A DNA stretch of 64,000 nucleotides from Nansenia antarctica. Lineage: Eukaryota; Chordata; Actinopteri; Argentiniformes; Microstomatidae. The notes beneath the pieces are model-generated. The model had not been told where the DNA came from. It made no database searches and worked only from the letters and a program-made list of their open reading frames with translations. The stretch lies in NCBI GenBank assembly GCA_963989245.1, contig OZ022355.1, positions 23,026,809-23,090,808 of the forward strand, given 5' to 3'. The position numbers were made by a program, and so were the translations under genes. Shown in pieces: positions 32,529-43,246 of this stretch; within the stretch, counting starts at the first letter, position 1; every line of letters starts with the position of its first letter.

Positions 32529-33768
32529 CAAAGTCAAAAGTCAAAAGTCACTTTATTGTCCCATCACTGGGAAATTTGTATTGGGCTTGCACCCCACAGC
32601 AGCCAACAAAGAGCAACAGACAATACAGAATGATAAAACACAAACAGAAGGCAGCCCTGATTAAAACAAGAGTGGAAATAAAACGATAAGCAAGATATGT
32701 TCACATTCATCTGGTGCAGTTTAAAAGTTTAACAGAAACCGGAATAAAATAATTTTTAAATCTGTTTAATCTAGCGCGGGGGACTCTGAACCTCCTCCCA
32801 GAGGGCAGCAGTTCATACTCTGCATGTAGGACATGAGAGGGATTCATGAGAATTCTATTAGCCTGTCTGAGAGTAGCCTGTTCAAAAATAGACTGCAGGG
32901 ATGAGTGGTCTTTCACCCCTATGATCTTCCATGCAGTCTGCATCAGCCGGACCAGTTTGGACTTTAGATGTACAGATAGGTTACCAAACCAAGATGTAAT
33001 GCCGTATCTGATGAGACTCTCTAAGACAGACTGATAGAAGAGTAGCATACATTTTTGGTCAACACCATGAACTCTAAGGCGGCGTAGGAAGTGTAGTCGT
33101 TGTTGTAATCTGCTACAAAGGCTGTCTACATGAGTGCTCCAGGTGAGTGAGTTGTCAATGAAAACCCCAAGATACTTGTAAGAGGCGACCTGCGAGATGG
33201 ATTGTTTGTGGATGACCACAGGCCTGTGGTCCCCAACACCTCTGGGGTCGAACACCATCTCCTCAGTCTTCTTAACATTTAAAACAAGGCAGTTAACATC
33301 ACACCATTTAACAAACCTCTGGATTTCAGAATAATAGTCAATTAGGTCACTGTCCTTTTTAATTAAAGCAAGGATGGCAGTGTCATCCGAAAATGTTATG
33401 ATGCGATTGCTAGGGTAGGTGCTTCTGCACTCGTTTGTGTATAAAGTAAAGAGCACAGGGGAACTGACTACACCCTGTGGAGCACCAGTGCTTATGGTTC
33501 TGGGTTCCGAAAGAGTGCCATTAACACTGACCTGCTGTGTGCGGTTAGTTAAAAAGGAGTGATACCATTTTATAATGAGGGGGTGGACATTAAGCCCATT
33601 TAACTTCTCAATTAAAAGGTGCGGCTGTATCGTGTTAAAAGCAGAACTGAAATCAACAAATAAGAGTCGGACATAGGAGGTAGGGTCCTCTAAGTGCTTA
33701 GATACGAAGTGCACCATGGCTGAGGTTGCATCATCTGTACCTGTGTTACATCTATAAGCAAACTGAAT
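32529..33768 (-). mobile_element. 5'-truncated CR1/L2-like LINE inserted in the minisatellite
   Basis: The minus-strand frame carries RT blocks VDFSSAFNTIQPHLL, STGAPQGVVSSPVLF, a FSDD catalytic box (ITFSDDTAIL), then YLGVFIDNSLTWSTHV and KLVRLMQTAWKIIGV. The C-terminal motif is RARLNRFKNYFIPVSVKLLN. It is open over about 350 codons but starts inside the RT fingers (FAYRCNTGTDDA). The 3' UTR near 32529-32570 ends in an (agtcaaa)n tail. Minisatellite units continue on both sides with at most a 2-bp overlap. Confidence 0.88.
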
Positions 33769-33947
33769 GAACATTAACAATATTAGCTACTGTCAGTATG
33801 AACATTAACAATATTAGCTACTGTCAATATGAACATTAACAATATTAGCTACTGTCAGTATGAACAACAACATTAATAGCTACTGTCAGTATGAACATTA
33901 ACATTAACAATGTTAGCTACTGTCAGTATGAACATTAACATTAACAA
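33769..33947. repeat. 31-bp minisatellite, second segment
   Basis: Units here carry aacaatatt in place of aacaatgtt in several copies, and one aacaacattaatag variant. Confidence 0.9.
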
Positions 33948-34470
33948 CAGGGACGCGGGAAGGGGGGTGCTGAGGGTGCTGCAGCACCCCCTAGCGGCAA
34001 GCAGAAGGAGCTCCTCCTGCCTGAATTGTTTTAGCAGGCTCAGATTACACAGCCTGCTAAAACAAGCGAAATGATATTCAGATCCATCCGATTCTTCGGC
34101 AGCGAAGGGCTTCCGTTAAGATGCAATAACAATCGACATGGAGTGCTGTCTGTAATAATGGTCAACATCATGTTTGTGGACATTGTGGGACACTGTGAGC
34201 TGAGTGGAAATTACTGTAAATTCCAACACATTGTTGGTAAAATATTTAACGTTACGTCTTTGTAGTGTGTGGGTGCATGCGTGCGTGCTTAACTATTATT
34301 GCCCGTGCATTGGGGCCCGTCGTTATGCCACTGTGTGCGTGTGAGCGAACGAGCAATCAGCGAGAGGGAGGGAGAGAAATCGTTATAATTTTTTCCCTGG
34401 CAATTTTTTTCCCTGTAGCGTATAGACAGCACCTCAGCACCCCCAGTCAAAATACCTTCCCGCGTGCCTG
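33948..34470. mobile_element. 523-bp hAT MITE in the minisatellite
   Basis: Inverted termini CAGGGACGCGGGAAGG and CCTTCCCGCGTGCCTG. An exact 8-bp target duplication, attaacaa, lies at 33940-33947 and 34471-34478; it is part of the minisatellite unit. There is no transposase. Confidence 0.9.
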
Positions 34471-34478
34471 ATTAACAA

Positions 34479-34556
34479 TGTTAGCTACTGTCAGTATGAA
34501 CATTAACAATGTTAGCTACTGTCAGTATGAACATTAACAATGTTAGCTACTGTCAG
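34479..34556. repeat. 31-bp minisatellite, third segment
   Basis: About 2.5 units between the hAT MITE and the 5' LTR. Confidence 0.9.
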
Positions 34557-34980
34557 TGTGACGGCCCTGGCCCCATATTGTGTCCTGGCCTGTAATAAAC
34601 ATCTGTTTCCCTGTCTGCAGAGAGTACTCCTGCTGGACAGGGTTACCAATCAGTGAAAGGCAGGTCAGCTGGTGGACAGCTGATTGTGCCCCACCTGGTT
34701 CCAGGATCCAGGGCATAAAAGATCTATGCAGGCCTCAGTATTGAGGCCCCCTTCTAGGCACCATTATTTTCTATTCTTTGTTTGTTCCTTGTTTCACACC
34801 ATGCAACACTCACCTCACCACTTTCCACTACACTCACATTACACCACTGATTTACTGACTACCACACCTCATCTTATTATTGGCCTCATTTAGTTTACAA
34901 TAAACATTTTCTTATCATTACTTACTAAGATCGTGTGTGTGTCTCCCGTTTTTGTCATGGTCATGAGCCTGGCCGTGACA
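34557..34980 (+). repeat. 5' LTR
   Basis: 424 bp. A TATA-like cataaaag at 34714-34721 and AATAAA at 34899-34904 define likely U3, R and U5. Reading base by base I found no difference from the 3' LTR. Confidence 0.93.
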
Positions 34981-34981
34981 A

Positions 34982-34999
34982 ATTGGGGGCTCCGTCCGT
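34982..34999 (+). promoter_or_regulatory. Primer binding site, tRNA-Pro-like
   Basis: Two bases after the LTR, TTGGGGGCTCCGTCCG resembles the tRNA-Pro type site TGGGGGCTCGTCCGGG, with one extra C. Confidence 0.6.
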
Positions 35000-35856
35000 T
35001 TTCGTTTTTCTAGCATTATTTTGATCACCTTTTGGTAAGTAAATATTGCTTTTTTTCTATTGAATTCTACCCGGTCGTTTGACTTTTTTGCTTAATTGAT
35101 GGTTAAAACATTGTGGTTCATTACTTGTGGTGCGACTCCCATGGCTTGTTGCCTTGATTGGCAGGGGGTGCCTTGTTAAGTTAATAAGCGCGTGTCTCTG
35201 TTAGTAGCCTAGGCAGAGATTTTGGTGAATGAACTGCAAACTGGTGTCGTAGTCGATTCCCCACCAGTTCAAAATTATCGCCTGCGGGTGTTTTTTTTTT
35301 GAAAGCCTTGAGTGGCATATTAAGCATTTTGGAGACACACTTATCGCATTTTTGTATATAATAGCCTATTGTTAATTGATCTGCGCGATCGTTTTGTTTG
35401 TAATGGTGCTTAGATAGGTTTTTTTCTATTGGGGCAAGAGGGTGTATACAATTGGCTGTCAGTTGCGCACATGTAGGGGCTGCATGTACGGGGCTGCCCT
35501 GGTAGGCTTACGGTCTCTCTCCTTTGAGTCTGGCTGAGCGTTTTTCTGTAGTGTTGCGGTACGGCGGCTAGAGCAATTGTCTCGGGGACACATTCTTAGC
35601 TGTCAGGTGGGCAACCAGCTTGCTGGGGGTCTAACCGGGCTGACGAGTTAGTGTTTAAAGATCCTCCCGCTAACGCATGAAGACTAGGGTTGAGCTTACT
35701 CAGTCAGGTCCTGGGGTAGGCAGTCAGATAGGGGCATGCTCCGTTGCGAGGTTGTCAATTTCCTCTGATGCGCGCTGAGTTGTCAGTGTATACGTCATCT
35801 TGGGTCCATAGGCCTACATTGTCCTGTACTTAATATTGTGATTTAATAAAATAAAA
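34998..35856 (+). other. 5' leader of the Gmr1-type element
   Basis: About 860 bp between primer site and ATG. No coding domain is seen. The leader ends in an A-rich stretch just before the start codon. Confidence 0.6.
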
Positions 35857-38800
35857 ATGTCTGGAGTAGAGGGGTTTATAGCAGCTCCATCCTATGACTT
35901 ATTGTACCGTTTTACTAAAGCTCAATTGTTATTGGTTGCAAAACATTATGATGTAGCGGTGGTAGAACAAAAGAAACATGAGCTTAGGGCATGTTTAGAG
36001 TCGAAACTGGTCGAGATGGCAATTTTGCCACAGCCTGTCAAGGGTTTAGCTTCGCCTGTTGCTAAGCACCCTTTTACATTTGACCAGGAAAAAGAATTGC
36101 TCAAACTGAGATTAGACCAGGAATTTGCACTTGAGAAAATGAAATGTGAAATCCAAATGCAAACTGTGGAGTTAGAGAGACATAGGTTGAATTTGATTGA
36201 AGGCGGTAAAATCAGTAGTGAAGTCTTAAGTAGTGGGGGTTCTTTTGCTTCCAGGGGAGCAAATAGAGGCTTATTTGATATAGCAGGAAACTTGAAACTT
36301 TTACCTAAATTTAATGAAAGGGATCCTGACTTGTTTTTTTCGTTGTTTGAGCGCGTCGCTGACACTCGTGGTTGGCCAGATGCTGAACGCACCCTCATGT
36401 TACAATGTGTTTTTACAGGTCGAGCACAGTTGGCATATTCGTCCCTGAGCCGTGAGGATTCTCTGATTTATGAGAAAGTGAAGTCTGCAGTGCTTAAATC
36501 TTATGAACAGGTTCCGGAGGCCTACAGACAGAAATTTAGGAATTGGAGGAGAAACAAGAGTCAGACACATCTTGAGTTTGCAAGAGAATTAGTTTTGCAT
36601 TTCAATCGCTGGTGCAAGGCGTCTGATGTAGATGATTTTGATGATTTGTGTGATCTGATTGTACTGGAGCAATTTAAAAATGCTATTCCCCAGAATATAG
36701 CCACTTATATTAGTGAAAAGCAGGTGACTACTCCTGCTGAAGCTGCTGCGTTGGCAGATGATTTTACATTGACTCATAGCAGGGGTAAGTTTGGAGAGCC
36801 GCGCATGTTTGGTGAGTCTCGCGCTTATGTGCCAGAGTCTGGGTTTCAGAGGAGTACCTTTGGTTTTGATATGCCACCTGCTGGTCAGTCAGTTGCAACT
36901 GATTTTGGTCGTAGAGGTCAGAATAGTTCAAGGAGTTATGAGAATCAGAATAGTTCAAGGAGTTATGAGAATCAGAATAGTTCAAGGAGTTATGAGAAAG
37001 TGTGCAGTCACTGCCATAAAAAGGGGCATGTTAAATCTGAATGCTATGCTTTAAAGTCTAGAGGTAAGCCTTGGGCTCCAGTGTCTCATGGGGATGGGGC
37101 TAAAGGGGCTGGTTGCGCGGCGCCGGTGGTGCAGCGGGTTAAGTCTGCTGCCCAAGCCTGTGATTCGCTGTCCCAGGTGCGCTCTACACATGTTGAGTCT
37201 CCACAATCCTCTGACCTTGAATCTTACTTGCCATTCCTTACAGATGGTTTGGTGTCCCTCGTCGGTGGGGATGAGAAGGTCCCAGTAAACATTTTACGGG
37301 ATACTGGGGCATTTGATTCGTTTATTTTAGCTTCTGCTTTGCCATTTTCTGATGCCTCTGACACAGGTGACTCCATTCCCATTCGTGGTATGGGTTTGGC
37401 TGTATTGCATGTTCCTCTGCACAGAATAATTCTTTCATCTGATTTGTTTCAGGGTGAGATGACTGTGGGTGTGCGCCCAGCGTTGCCCTGTGAGGGGGTG
37501 ACCATGATCATGGGTAATGGCTTGGTTGGTGCACGAGTGTGGGCAGATGTGGCGCCACCTGTGGTGGTTACGTCTGTGCCAGTATTTAAAAGCAAGCCTG
37601 ATGAAAGTGAACGGGAGTTTCCTGAGGTGTTCACTGCGTGTGCCGTAACTCGTGCCATGAGCCGTGCCACGCCTGACCCTGACAAAATGGTGGATGATGT
37701 GGAGCATGTGATATCACTGTCTGATTTTCCCCTGTCTGTCCCTCACAGTGAACTGGTGAGAGAGCAGCGGGCAGATCCAAGTCTGAAAGAGCTGTTTGAG
37801 GGAGCTCTCCCTGCTGGGGGGGTGAGGAACAGCGCCCATGCCTATTTCATTCACAATGAGGTATTGGTGAGGAAGTGGGTTCCCCATGGCGTTGAGTTTG
37901 TGGGAGACCCCATTTACCAAATTGTTGTGCCCTCCAAGTATCGCAGCTTGGTTCTGCAGGTGTCACATGATGAGGGTGGACACCTAGGAGTTTCTAAGAC
38001 CTATGATCGCATCCTCCGTTACTTCGTTTGGCCTTGCCTTAAGAGGGATGTGGCAGCCTATGTAAAAACATGTCATACATGTCAGTTGACAGGAAAGCCG
38101 AATCAGAGCATTACACCGGCTCCATTGAGTCCGATTCAGGCAACCAGTCAACCGTTTGACCATCTCATTATTGATTGTGTAGGTCCCCTCCCTCCGTCTC
38201 GTACTGGGGCTAAGTATTTGCTGACAGTTATGTGCCAGGCTACCAGGTATCCTGCAGCTTATCCCTTACGCAATATCACCACCAAGTCTGTAGTCCGTGC
38301 CTTGACTCAGTTCATTTCAATCTTTGGCATACCAAAAATCATCCAGTCTGACCAGGGTTCTAATTTCTCTTCCCATCTGTTCGCTCAGGTCCTGAAACAG
38401 CTGCGCGTTAAGCACAACAGGGCGTCAGCCTATCACGCGCAGAGCCAGGGCGCATTGGAGCGATTCCATGCAACTTTGAAATCTTTGTTGCGCGCCTACT
38501 GTACTGAGCTGGACGGAGATTGGGAGGAGGGGCTTCCTTGGATGATGTTAGCCGCCAGGGAGGTGAGCCAGGAAAGTACGGGTTTTAGTCCCAATGATCT
38601 GGTGTTCGGACACACAGTACGTGGCCCCTTGGCCGTTATCCAAGATGATTGGAAAGAGTCCGAACCACCAAAAAACTTGCTTAGTTACGTACTCGGCTTT
38701 AAGCATAGGCTTTATGAAGCCGGTGAGCTGGCAAAAGAAAAACTAGCTAGTGCACAAAAGAAAATGAAACGCCTTTATGACCGCCGAACTGAGCCACGGA

Positions 38801-40557
38801 GGTTTAGCCCGGGTGATCAGGTTCTGGCACTCTTGCCCATGGTTGATTCCCCCTTTTGTGCTAAATTTACTGGTCCACATACTGTAGTAAAGCAAGTGTC
38901 TGATCTTAATTACCTGATTGCTACACCTTTGCGTAGGAAGCCTAATCAGCTCTGCCACATTAATTTATTGAAACCGTATTATGACCGTGTGTCTGATTCT
39001 GTGGAGCAGGCGTCAGTTCCTGTTCGTCCGGCGTGTGTAGCCAGTACAGTAGGGGATTCCCCTCAGGTGGTGGCAGAGCCTGAGGAGGATGGCCTATCCA
39101 GTCCCGGCCAGGAGTTGTTGACTGGAAGATTGAAAAATTCAGAGTCCCTTCGTGATCTTGGGAGTTCGTTGGGGCATTTAACAGAGGTTGAACGTACCCA
39201 ACTGCTGCATCTTGTTAAGGATTATCCATCCATTTTTGGTGACACTCCCACGCAGACTCCCTTAATCGAACACGATATAGATGTAGGGGATGCTTCACCT
39301 ATCAGACAGCGTTTTTATAGAGTTAGTCCTGACAAACGTAAACACGTGGACTCCGAGATCAGGTATATGCTTGAGACTGGTATTGCAGTGCCTACCTCGT
39401 CCAGCTGGGCGTCCCCGTGTCTCACAGTTCCAAAGCCTGATCACACACTGCGGTTTTGTACAGACTTCCGCAAAGTGAATAGTGTGACAAAGCCAGATTC
39501 GTATCCTCTTCCCAGGATGGAAGATTGTATTGACCAAGTAGCCTCCGCTAAGTTTATTAGCAAATTTGACTTGCTCAAAGGATTTTGGCAGGTGCCTTTA
39601 TCCAAGAGGGCTCGTGAAATATCGGCGTTTATAACCCCCTCTGGTCTTTATGAGTATACTGTCATGCCCTTCGGTCTTAGAAATGCTCCAGCCACATTCC
39701 AACGGCTGATGAACATGGTTGTAGGTGGTTTGGAGGGGTGCGCTGTATATCTAGACGACGTCGTCATCTATTCTGACTCGTGGTCCACCCATCTTCAGCG
39801 TGTGCGTGCCTTGTTCGACCGCTTGGCTGGTGCGTGCCTCACCGTCAACCTGGCAAAGTGTGAGTTTGCCAGGGCATCGGTGAGGTACCTCGGTCGAGTG
39901 GTTGGTCATGGTAAAGTCTCTCTGGTCCAGGCTAAGGTGCAGGCTATAGAGCAGTACCCCAGACCTACCACTAAGAAAGAGCTGCAGCGTTTCTTAGGGC
40001 TAGTAGGCTATTATCGCAGCTTCTGTCGCAATTTTTCAACGGTAGTCACTCCACTTACTAACCTCCTGAGAGGTGACGCAATGTATGTTTGGAGTACAGA
40101 ATGTCAACAGGCCTTTGTTAATGTTAGAGCTCTTCTTTGTGCTGCTCCAGTGTTGGCTGCTCCTCTTATGGATGAACCCTTCAAGTTACAGGTCGATGCC
40201 AGTCACGTGGGAGCAGGGGCGGTGCTTCTACAGACCGATGAATTTGGCATTGACAGACCTGTTAGTTTTTTTTCAAAAAAGTTCAACTCTTGTCAGCTCA
40301 ATTATTCAGTAATTGAAAAGGAAGCCCTTGCCTTGGTCTGGGCTCTGCATCATTTTGATGTGTACATTATGTCCGGTCTCGCTCCATTGGTAGTCTTCAC
40401 GGATCACAATCCGTTGATCTTTCTCAATTCTTTAAAGTGCCCTAACCAGAGACTGATTCGCTGGTCATTATTTTTACAATCATATACTCTGGACATACGT
40501 CACATAAAAGGGAAGGACAATGTAGTGGCAGATGCATTGTCCAGGGCCCCTTGTTAA
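35857..40557 (+). CDS. Gag-protease-integrase-RT-RNase H polyprotein, Gmr1 type
   Basis: A single open frame of 1566 residues. Gag fills about 1-400 and ends in a CX2CX4HX4C knuckle (C383, C386, H391, C396). The protease has DTGA at 482-485. Integrase has an HX4H-X29-CX2C finger (H704, H709, C739, C742) and a D773, D832, E868 triad with D-X35-E spacing. After a GPY/F-like segment comes RT (SPCLTVPKP, DFRKVN, SKFDLLKGFWQVPL, YLDD at 1298-1301), then RNase H (D1447 in LQVDASHVGAG, IEKEAL, FTDHNPL) ending near the C-terminus with DALSRAPC. Every key residue I checked is present. Gag and Pol share one frame, so no frameshift is needed. It would assemble particles, copy RNA to DNA and integrate it. 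No envelope gene is present. Confidence 0.95.
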   Translation: MSGVEGFIAAPSYDLLYRFTKAQLLLVAKHYDVAVVEQKKHELRACLESKLVEMAILPQPVKGLASPVAKHPFTFDQEKELLKLRLDQEFALEKMKCEIQMQTVELERHRLNLIEGGKISSEVLSSGGSFASRGANRGLFDIAGNLKLLPKFNERDPDLFFSLFERVADTRGWPDAERTLMLQCVFTGRAQLAYSSLSREDSLIYEKVKSAVLKSYEQVPEAYRQKFRNWRRNKSQTHLEFARELVLHFNRWCKASDVDDFDDLCDLIVLEQFKNAIPQNIATYISEKQVTTPAEAAALADDFTLTHSRGKFGEPRMFGESRAYVPESGFQRSTFGFDMPPAGQSVATDFGRRGQNSSRSYENQNSSRSYENQNSSRSYEKVCSHCHKKGHVKSECYALKSRGKPWAPVSHGDGAKGAGCAAPVVQRVKSAAQACDSLSQVRSTHVESPQSSDLESYLPFLTDGLVSLVGGDEKVPVNILRDTGAFDSFILASALPFSDASDTGDSIPIRGMGLAVLHVPLHRIILSSDLFQGEMTVGVRPALPCEGVTMIMGNGLVGARVWADVAPPVVVTSVPVFKSKPDESEREFPEVFTACAVTRAMSRATPDPDKMVDDVEHVISLSDFPLSVPHSELVREQRADPSLKELFEGALPAGGVRNSAHAYFIHNEVLVRKWVPHGVEFVGDPIYQIVVPSKYRSLVLQVSHDEGGHLGVSKTYDRILRYFVWPCLKRDVAAYVKTCHTCQLTGKPNQSITPAPLSPIQATSQPFDHLIIDCVGPLPPSRTGAKYLLTVMCQATRYPAAYPLRNITTKSVVRALTQFISIFGIPKIIQSDQGSNFSSHLFAQVLKQLRVKHNRASAYHAQSQGALERFHATLKSLLRAYCTELDGDWEEGLPWMMLAAREVSQESTGFSPNDLVFGHTVRGPLAVIQDDWKESEPPKNLLSYVLGFKHRLYEAGELAKEKLASAQKKMKRLYDRRTEPRRFSPGDQVLALLPMVDSPFCAKFTGPHTVVKQVSDLNYLIATPLRRKPNQLCHINLLKPYYDRVSDSVEQASVPVRPACVASTVGDSPQVVAEPEEDGLSSPGQELLTGRLKNSESLRDLGSSLGHLTEVERTQLLHLVKDYPSIFGDTPTQTPLIEHDIDVGDASPIRQRFYRVSPDKRKHVDSEIRYMLETGIAVPTSSSWASPCLTVPKPDHTLRFCTDFRKVNSVTKPDSYPLPRMEDCIDQVASAKFISKFDLLKGFWQVPLSKRAREISAFITPSGLYEYTVMPFGLRNAPATFQRLMNMVVGGLEGCAVYLDDVVIYSDSWSTHLQRVRALFDRLAGACLTVNLAKCEFARASVRYLGRVVGHGKVSLVQAKVQAIEQYPRPTTKKELQRFLGLVGYYRSFCRNFSTVVTPLTNLLRGDAMYVWSTECQQAFVNVRALLCAAPVLAAPLMDEPFKLQVDASHVGAGAVLLQTDEFGIDRPVSFFSKKFNSCQLNYSVIEKEALALVWALHHFDVYIMSGLAPLVVFTDHNPLIFLNSLKCPNQRLIRWSLFLQSYTLDIRHIKGKDNVVADALSRAPC

Positions 40558-40725
40558 AATTGTTTTTGTGTTAACTAATTTCCTGTTTTTACCCTTCTAC
40601 TGTTCCTGCTCCTCTTAATTATGGCTTCATAGGTACCTGTTGCCGAGGTTGGAGTAATGGTGGTTGGTCCTGAATACAGGTGATTATATATTATTTCAGT
40701 GTTCCCTTTGGGACCCTGTTTCTAT

Positions 40726-40734
40726 GGGAGGGGG
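40726..40734 (+). promoter_or_regulatory. Polypurine tract
   Basis: gggaggggg lies immediately upstream of the 3' LTR, the expected plus-strand primer position. Confidence 0.8.
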
Positions 40735-41158
40735 TGTGACGGCCCTGGCCCCATATTGTGTCCTGGCCTGTAATAAACATCTGTTTCCCTGTCTGCAGAG
40801 AGTACTCCTGCTGGACAGGGTTACCAATCAGTGAAAGGCAGGTCAGCTGGTGGACAGCTGATTGTGCCCCACCTGGTTCCAGGATCCAGGGCATAAAAGA
40901 TCTATGCAGGCCTCAGTATTGAGGCCCCCTTCTAGGCACCATTATTTTCTATTCTTTGTTTGTTCCTTGTTTCACACCATGCAACACTCACCTCACCACT
41001 TTCCACTACACTCACATTACACCACTGATTTACTGACTACCACACCTCATCTTATTATTGGCCTCATTTAGTTTACAATAAACATTTTCTTATCATTACT
41101 TACTAAGATCGTGTGTGTGTCTCCCGTTTTTGTCATGGTCATGAGCCTGGCCGTGACA
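40735..41158 (+). repeat. 3' LTR
   Basis: 424 bp, apparently identical to the 5' LTR, followed by the tcag target duplication and resumed minisatellite. Confidence 0.93.
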
Positions 41159-41240
41159 TCAGTATGAACAGTAACATTAACAATGTTAGCTACTGTCAGT
41201 ATGAACATTAACAATGTTAGCTACTGTCAGTATGAGCTAG
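41159..41240. repeat. 31-bp minisatellite, fourth segment
   Basis: About 2.5 units after the 3' LTR, ending at gtatgagctagt where the next hAT element starts. Confidence 0.9.
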
Positions 41241-41245
41241 TCACG

Positions 41246-42558
41246 CAGGGGTGGCCAACCCGCGGCTCGCGAGCCGCATGTGGCTCTTTGCCTGTCTCTG
41301 TGTGGCTCTTTAATCCATTCATTAAAAGTGCGTGGCTTGCTCTCTGTGTCTCAATAGGCGTCGTTTGGTATGGCAATCCATGGCACTCGCCATACCTGGT
41401 TTACATTTAAAAAAAAATCTGAAACACGTTTAGTCATTTTGGTGATTTTATCCACTACACACAACGGTAACTCAAAACCTCCCGGCTCCATCTCACCCCA
41501 CCAGCCAGGCGCTGTAGTGGAGCACAGGGTTGCCAGACGGGATTGACAATTTCAAGCCCAACCCGTCTAAAAGCTGCCGAATCCCACCCGTCCAGAGTGA
41601 CCCAAAGTAGGCCTATCTGGCAACACTGGAGCGGGACATCGGTTCCTCAATAAACAAGCCATGAGTAACGTTAATGTTAAAACCATGTCCACGATTCTCG
41701 TTCATTCAGGTGTGTTAAACAAACTGTATAAAATGCCATTTACATACTGTTGGTTCAAATGTAACATATTAATGAACAAGTTCATGTCATGTTCTGTCAG
41801 TAGCCTACAAACATGTTCTAAATGTTATTTTAGTGAGTTCGCTAGTTAGCGAACATTAAAGATTACAACAGCTAGTTTACGTATGTCAACAATTTCTCTA
41901 TTCTCAATAATTTCAGTAATAATTGTACCAAATTGGGGCCAGTAACACTGACTTGTGTGTGAGTAAGTTATATGTGTGTGCAAGCATGTTTTTGATATTG
42001 TCAATCGTCTCACTTTTACTAGGTGAGCTGGTAAAACAAATATGCCAGGGGAAAAAAGGAAAGACCTCTTTTGGTCAAAGGGCAGCAGAGACAAGTACAG
42101 GGACACAGGTGAGGTCTAAACAGGTGACAGAGACAGGGACACAGGTGAGGTCTAATCTAGTGTTTTAACAGTGCAGTTCGTTTAGAGTTGAGAATAGCTA
42201 AATCTGTTATGTTTTGTTTCTAAGGAGATTGAACCAGTCTGCCTGCTAGGAAAGATGTACTACCTGCATACTGTAGTTGTCTCCTTTATTCATTACCTTA
42301 ATGTCACATAAGTAAATTGTATAGAAACAACTCACCAAAATTGACTATTGCACAACTGTTTTGAAAAAAAAATCCACTCAGACCTTGCCATACCGTCGCT
42401 TTTGCTGAAATGACACCACTGGTCTCATAGCCTATTGGAAATGTATTGCGTGTGTGTGTGAATGAGCGCTTTTGTGAGCCCGCATGTATGATGTGGCTCT
42501 TTCTGGTACCCCAACAATTTTTTGTGGCTCTTAGTCTCCGACTGGTTGGCCACCCCTG
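41246..42558. mobile_element. 1.3-kb non-autonomous hAT element
   Basis: Termini CAGGGGTGGCCAACC (41246) and GGTTGGCCACCCCTG (42558) are inverted. agctagt occurs on both sides, though on the left three extra bases separate it from the end. Subterminal tggctctttgcctg/gtggctctt repeats are typical of this family. A nested gggttgccaga-type element lies at about 41527-41632. No transposase remains. Confidence 0.75.
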
Positions 42559-42565
42559 AGCTAGT

Positions 42566-42852
42566 GGATAGTGAGTTGGACTGGTGACACTTGAACAGTT
42601 TCTTCCCCAAAGCCATAGCCCTTCTCAATAACTGCTGATCATTGTACCTTGCACTTTACATGTTCTTGCACTTAGCTGTACAGTATTTATTCATAATATC
42701 CACTCATATTGGTACTGTATATTTTTTGTCTTGAGTATTGTGGTGTTGTCGTCTTGTTGTTGTATGTACTGTAGCTTGTTTAGTATGGTTGAATACCAAA
42801 TCATGTTCCTAGTGCACTGCACATGGCGAATAAAGTTGAATTGAATTAACCA
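42566..42852 (+). mobile_element. LINE 3' end with gaataaagttgaattgaatt tail
   Basis: Begins with a C-terminal coding remnant (LNSFFPKAIALLNN) followed by a stop and a UTR typical of fish LINEs, ending gcgaataaagttgaattgaa. Confidence 0.7.
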
Positions 42853-43120
42853 CCTATGATTAATGTATGCTCTTTTAACCCCCTATGTTATGCCCTTAAG
42901 CTAAATGCTTGTCCTGTCTACTTGTTTGTGCCTAGGTCTACTTATATTTGATCTTTTAAATGTACTTTATTCCTCCAGGGAGCCGTATACAACATCATGG
43001 CATAGGGACTGCGGATGAAAACTAGCTTTCGGGCTAACTATGGCGTATTTACAATTTATTTTAGTTTTATTAATATGCACTGTCCCTTGAATAAATAAAT
43101 GAATCTGAATCTGAATTAGC
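42853..43120 (+). mobile_element. Second LINE-like 3' tail
   Basis: Ends cccttgaataaataaatgaa followed by tctgaatctgaat, a short repeat tail. The body has no clear coding remnant except cggatgaaaactagctttcg, which is common in such UTRs. Confidence 0.55.
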
Positions 43121-43246
43121 AATCCATCATATTTATTGCTACTGAAGGGGGGGCACTGCCCACTCTGGAAGACGGCACTGCCGTAGGGTCCAACTTAGAC
43201 TGATGAACAATGAATAAGGAATAACCAAGGATCCCTCCACCGGATG

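Larger units (their letters stand above)
34557..41158 (+). mobile_element. Full-length Gmr1-type Ty3/gypsy LTR retrotransposon
   Basis: Two 424-bp LTRs (34557-34980, 40735-41158) look identical by eye and have TGTGACGG...CCGTGACA borders. A 4-bp target duplication, tcag, lies at 34553-34556 and 41159-41162, derived from the minisatellite unit. A primer site, one long ORF and a polypurine tract are all present. The ORF places integrase before reverse transcriptase. That order is known in Ty3/gypsy relatives of the Gmr1 group, first described from Atlantic cod. Intact structure plus matching LTRs indicates a recent insertion. Confidence 0.93.

Noticed and set aside
35946..36398. Antisense ORFs across the Gmr1 polyprotein
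   Set aside because: Shadows of the intact 1566-codon frame with no independent motifs.
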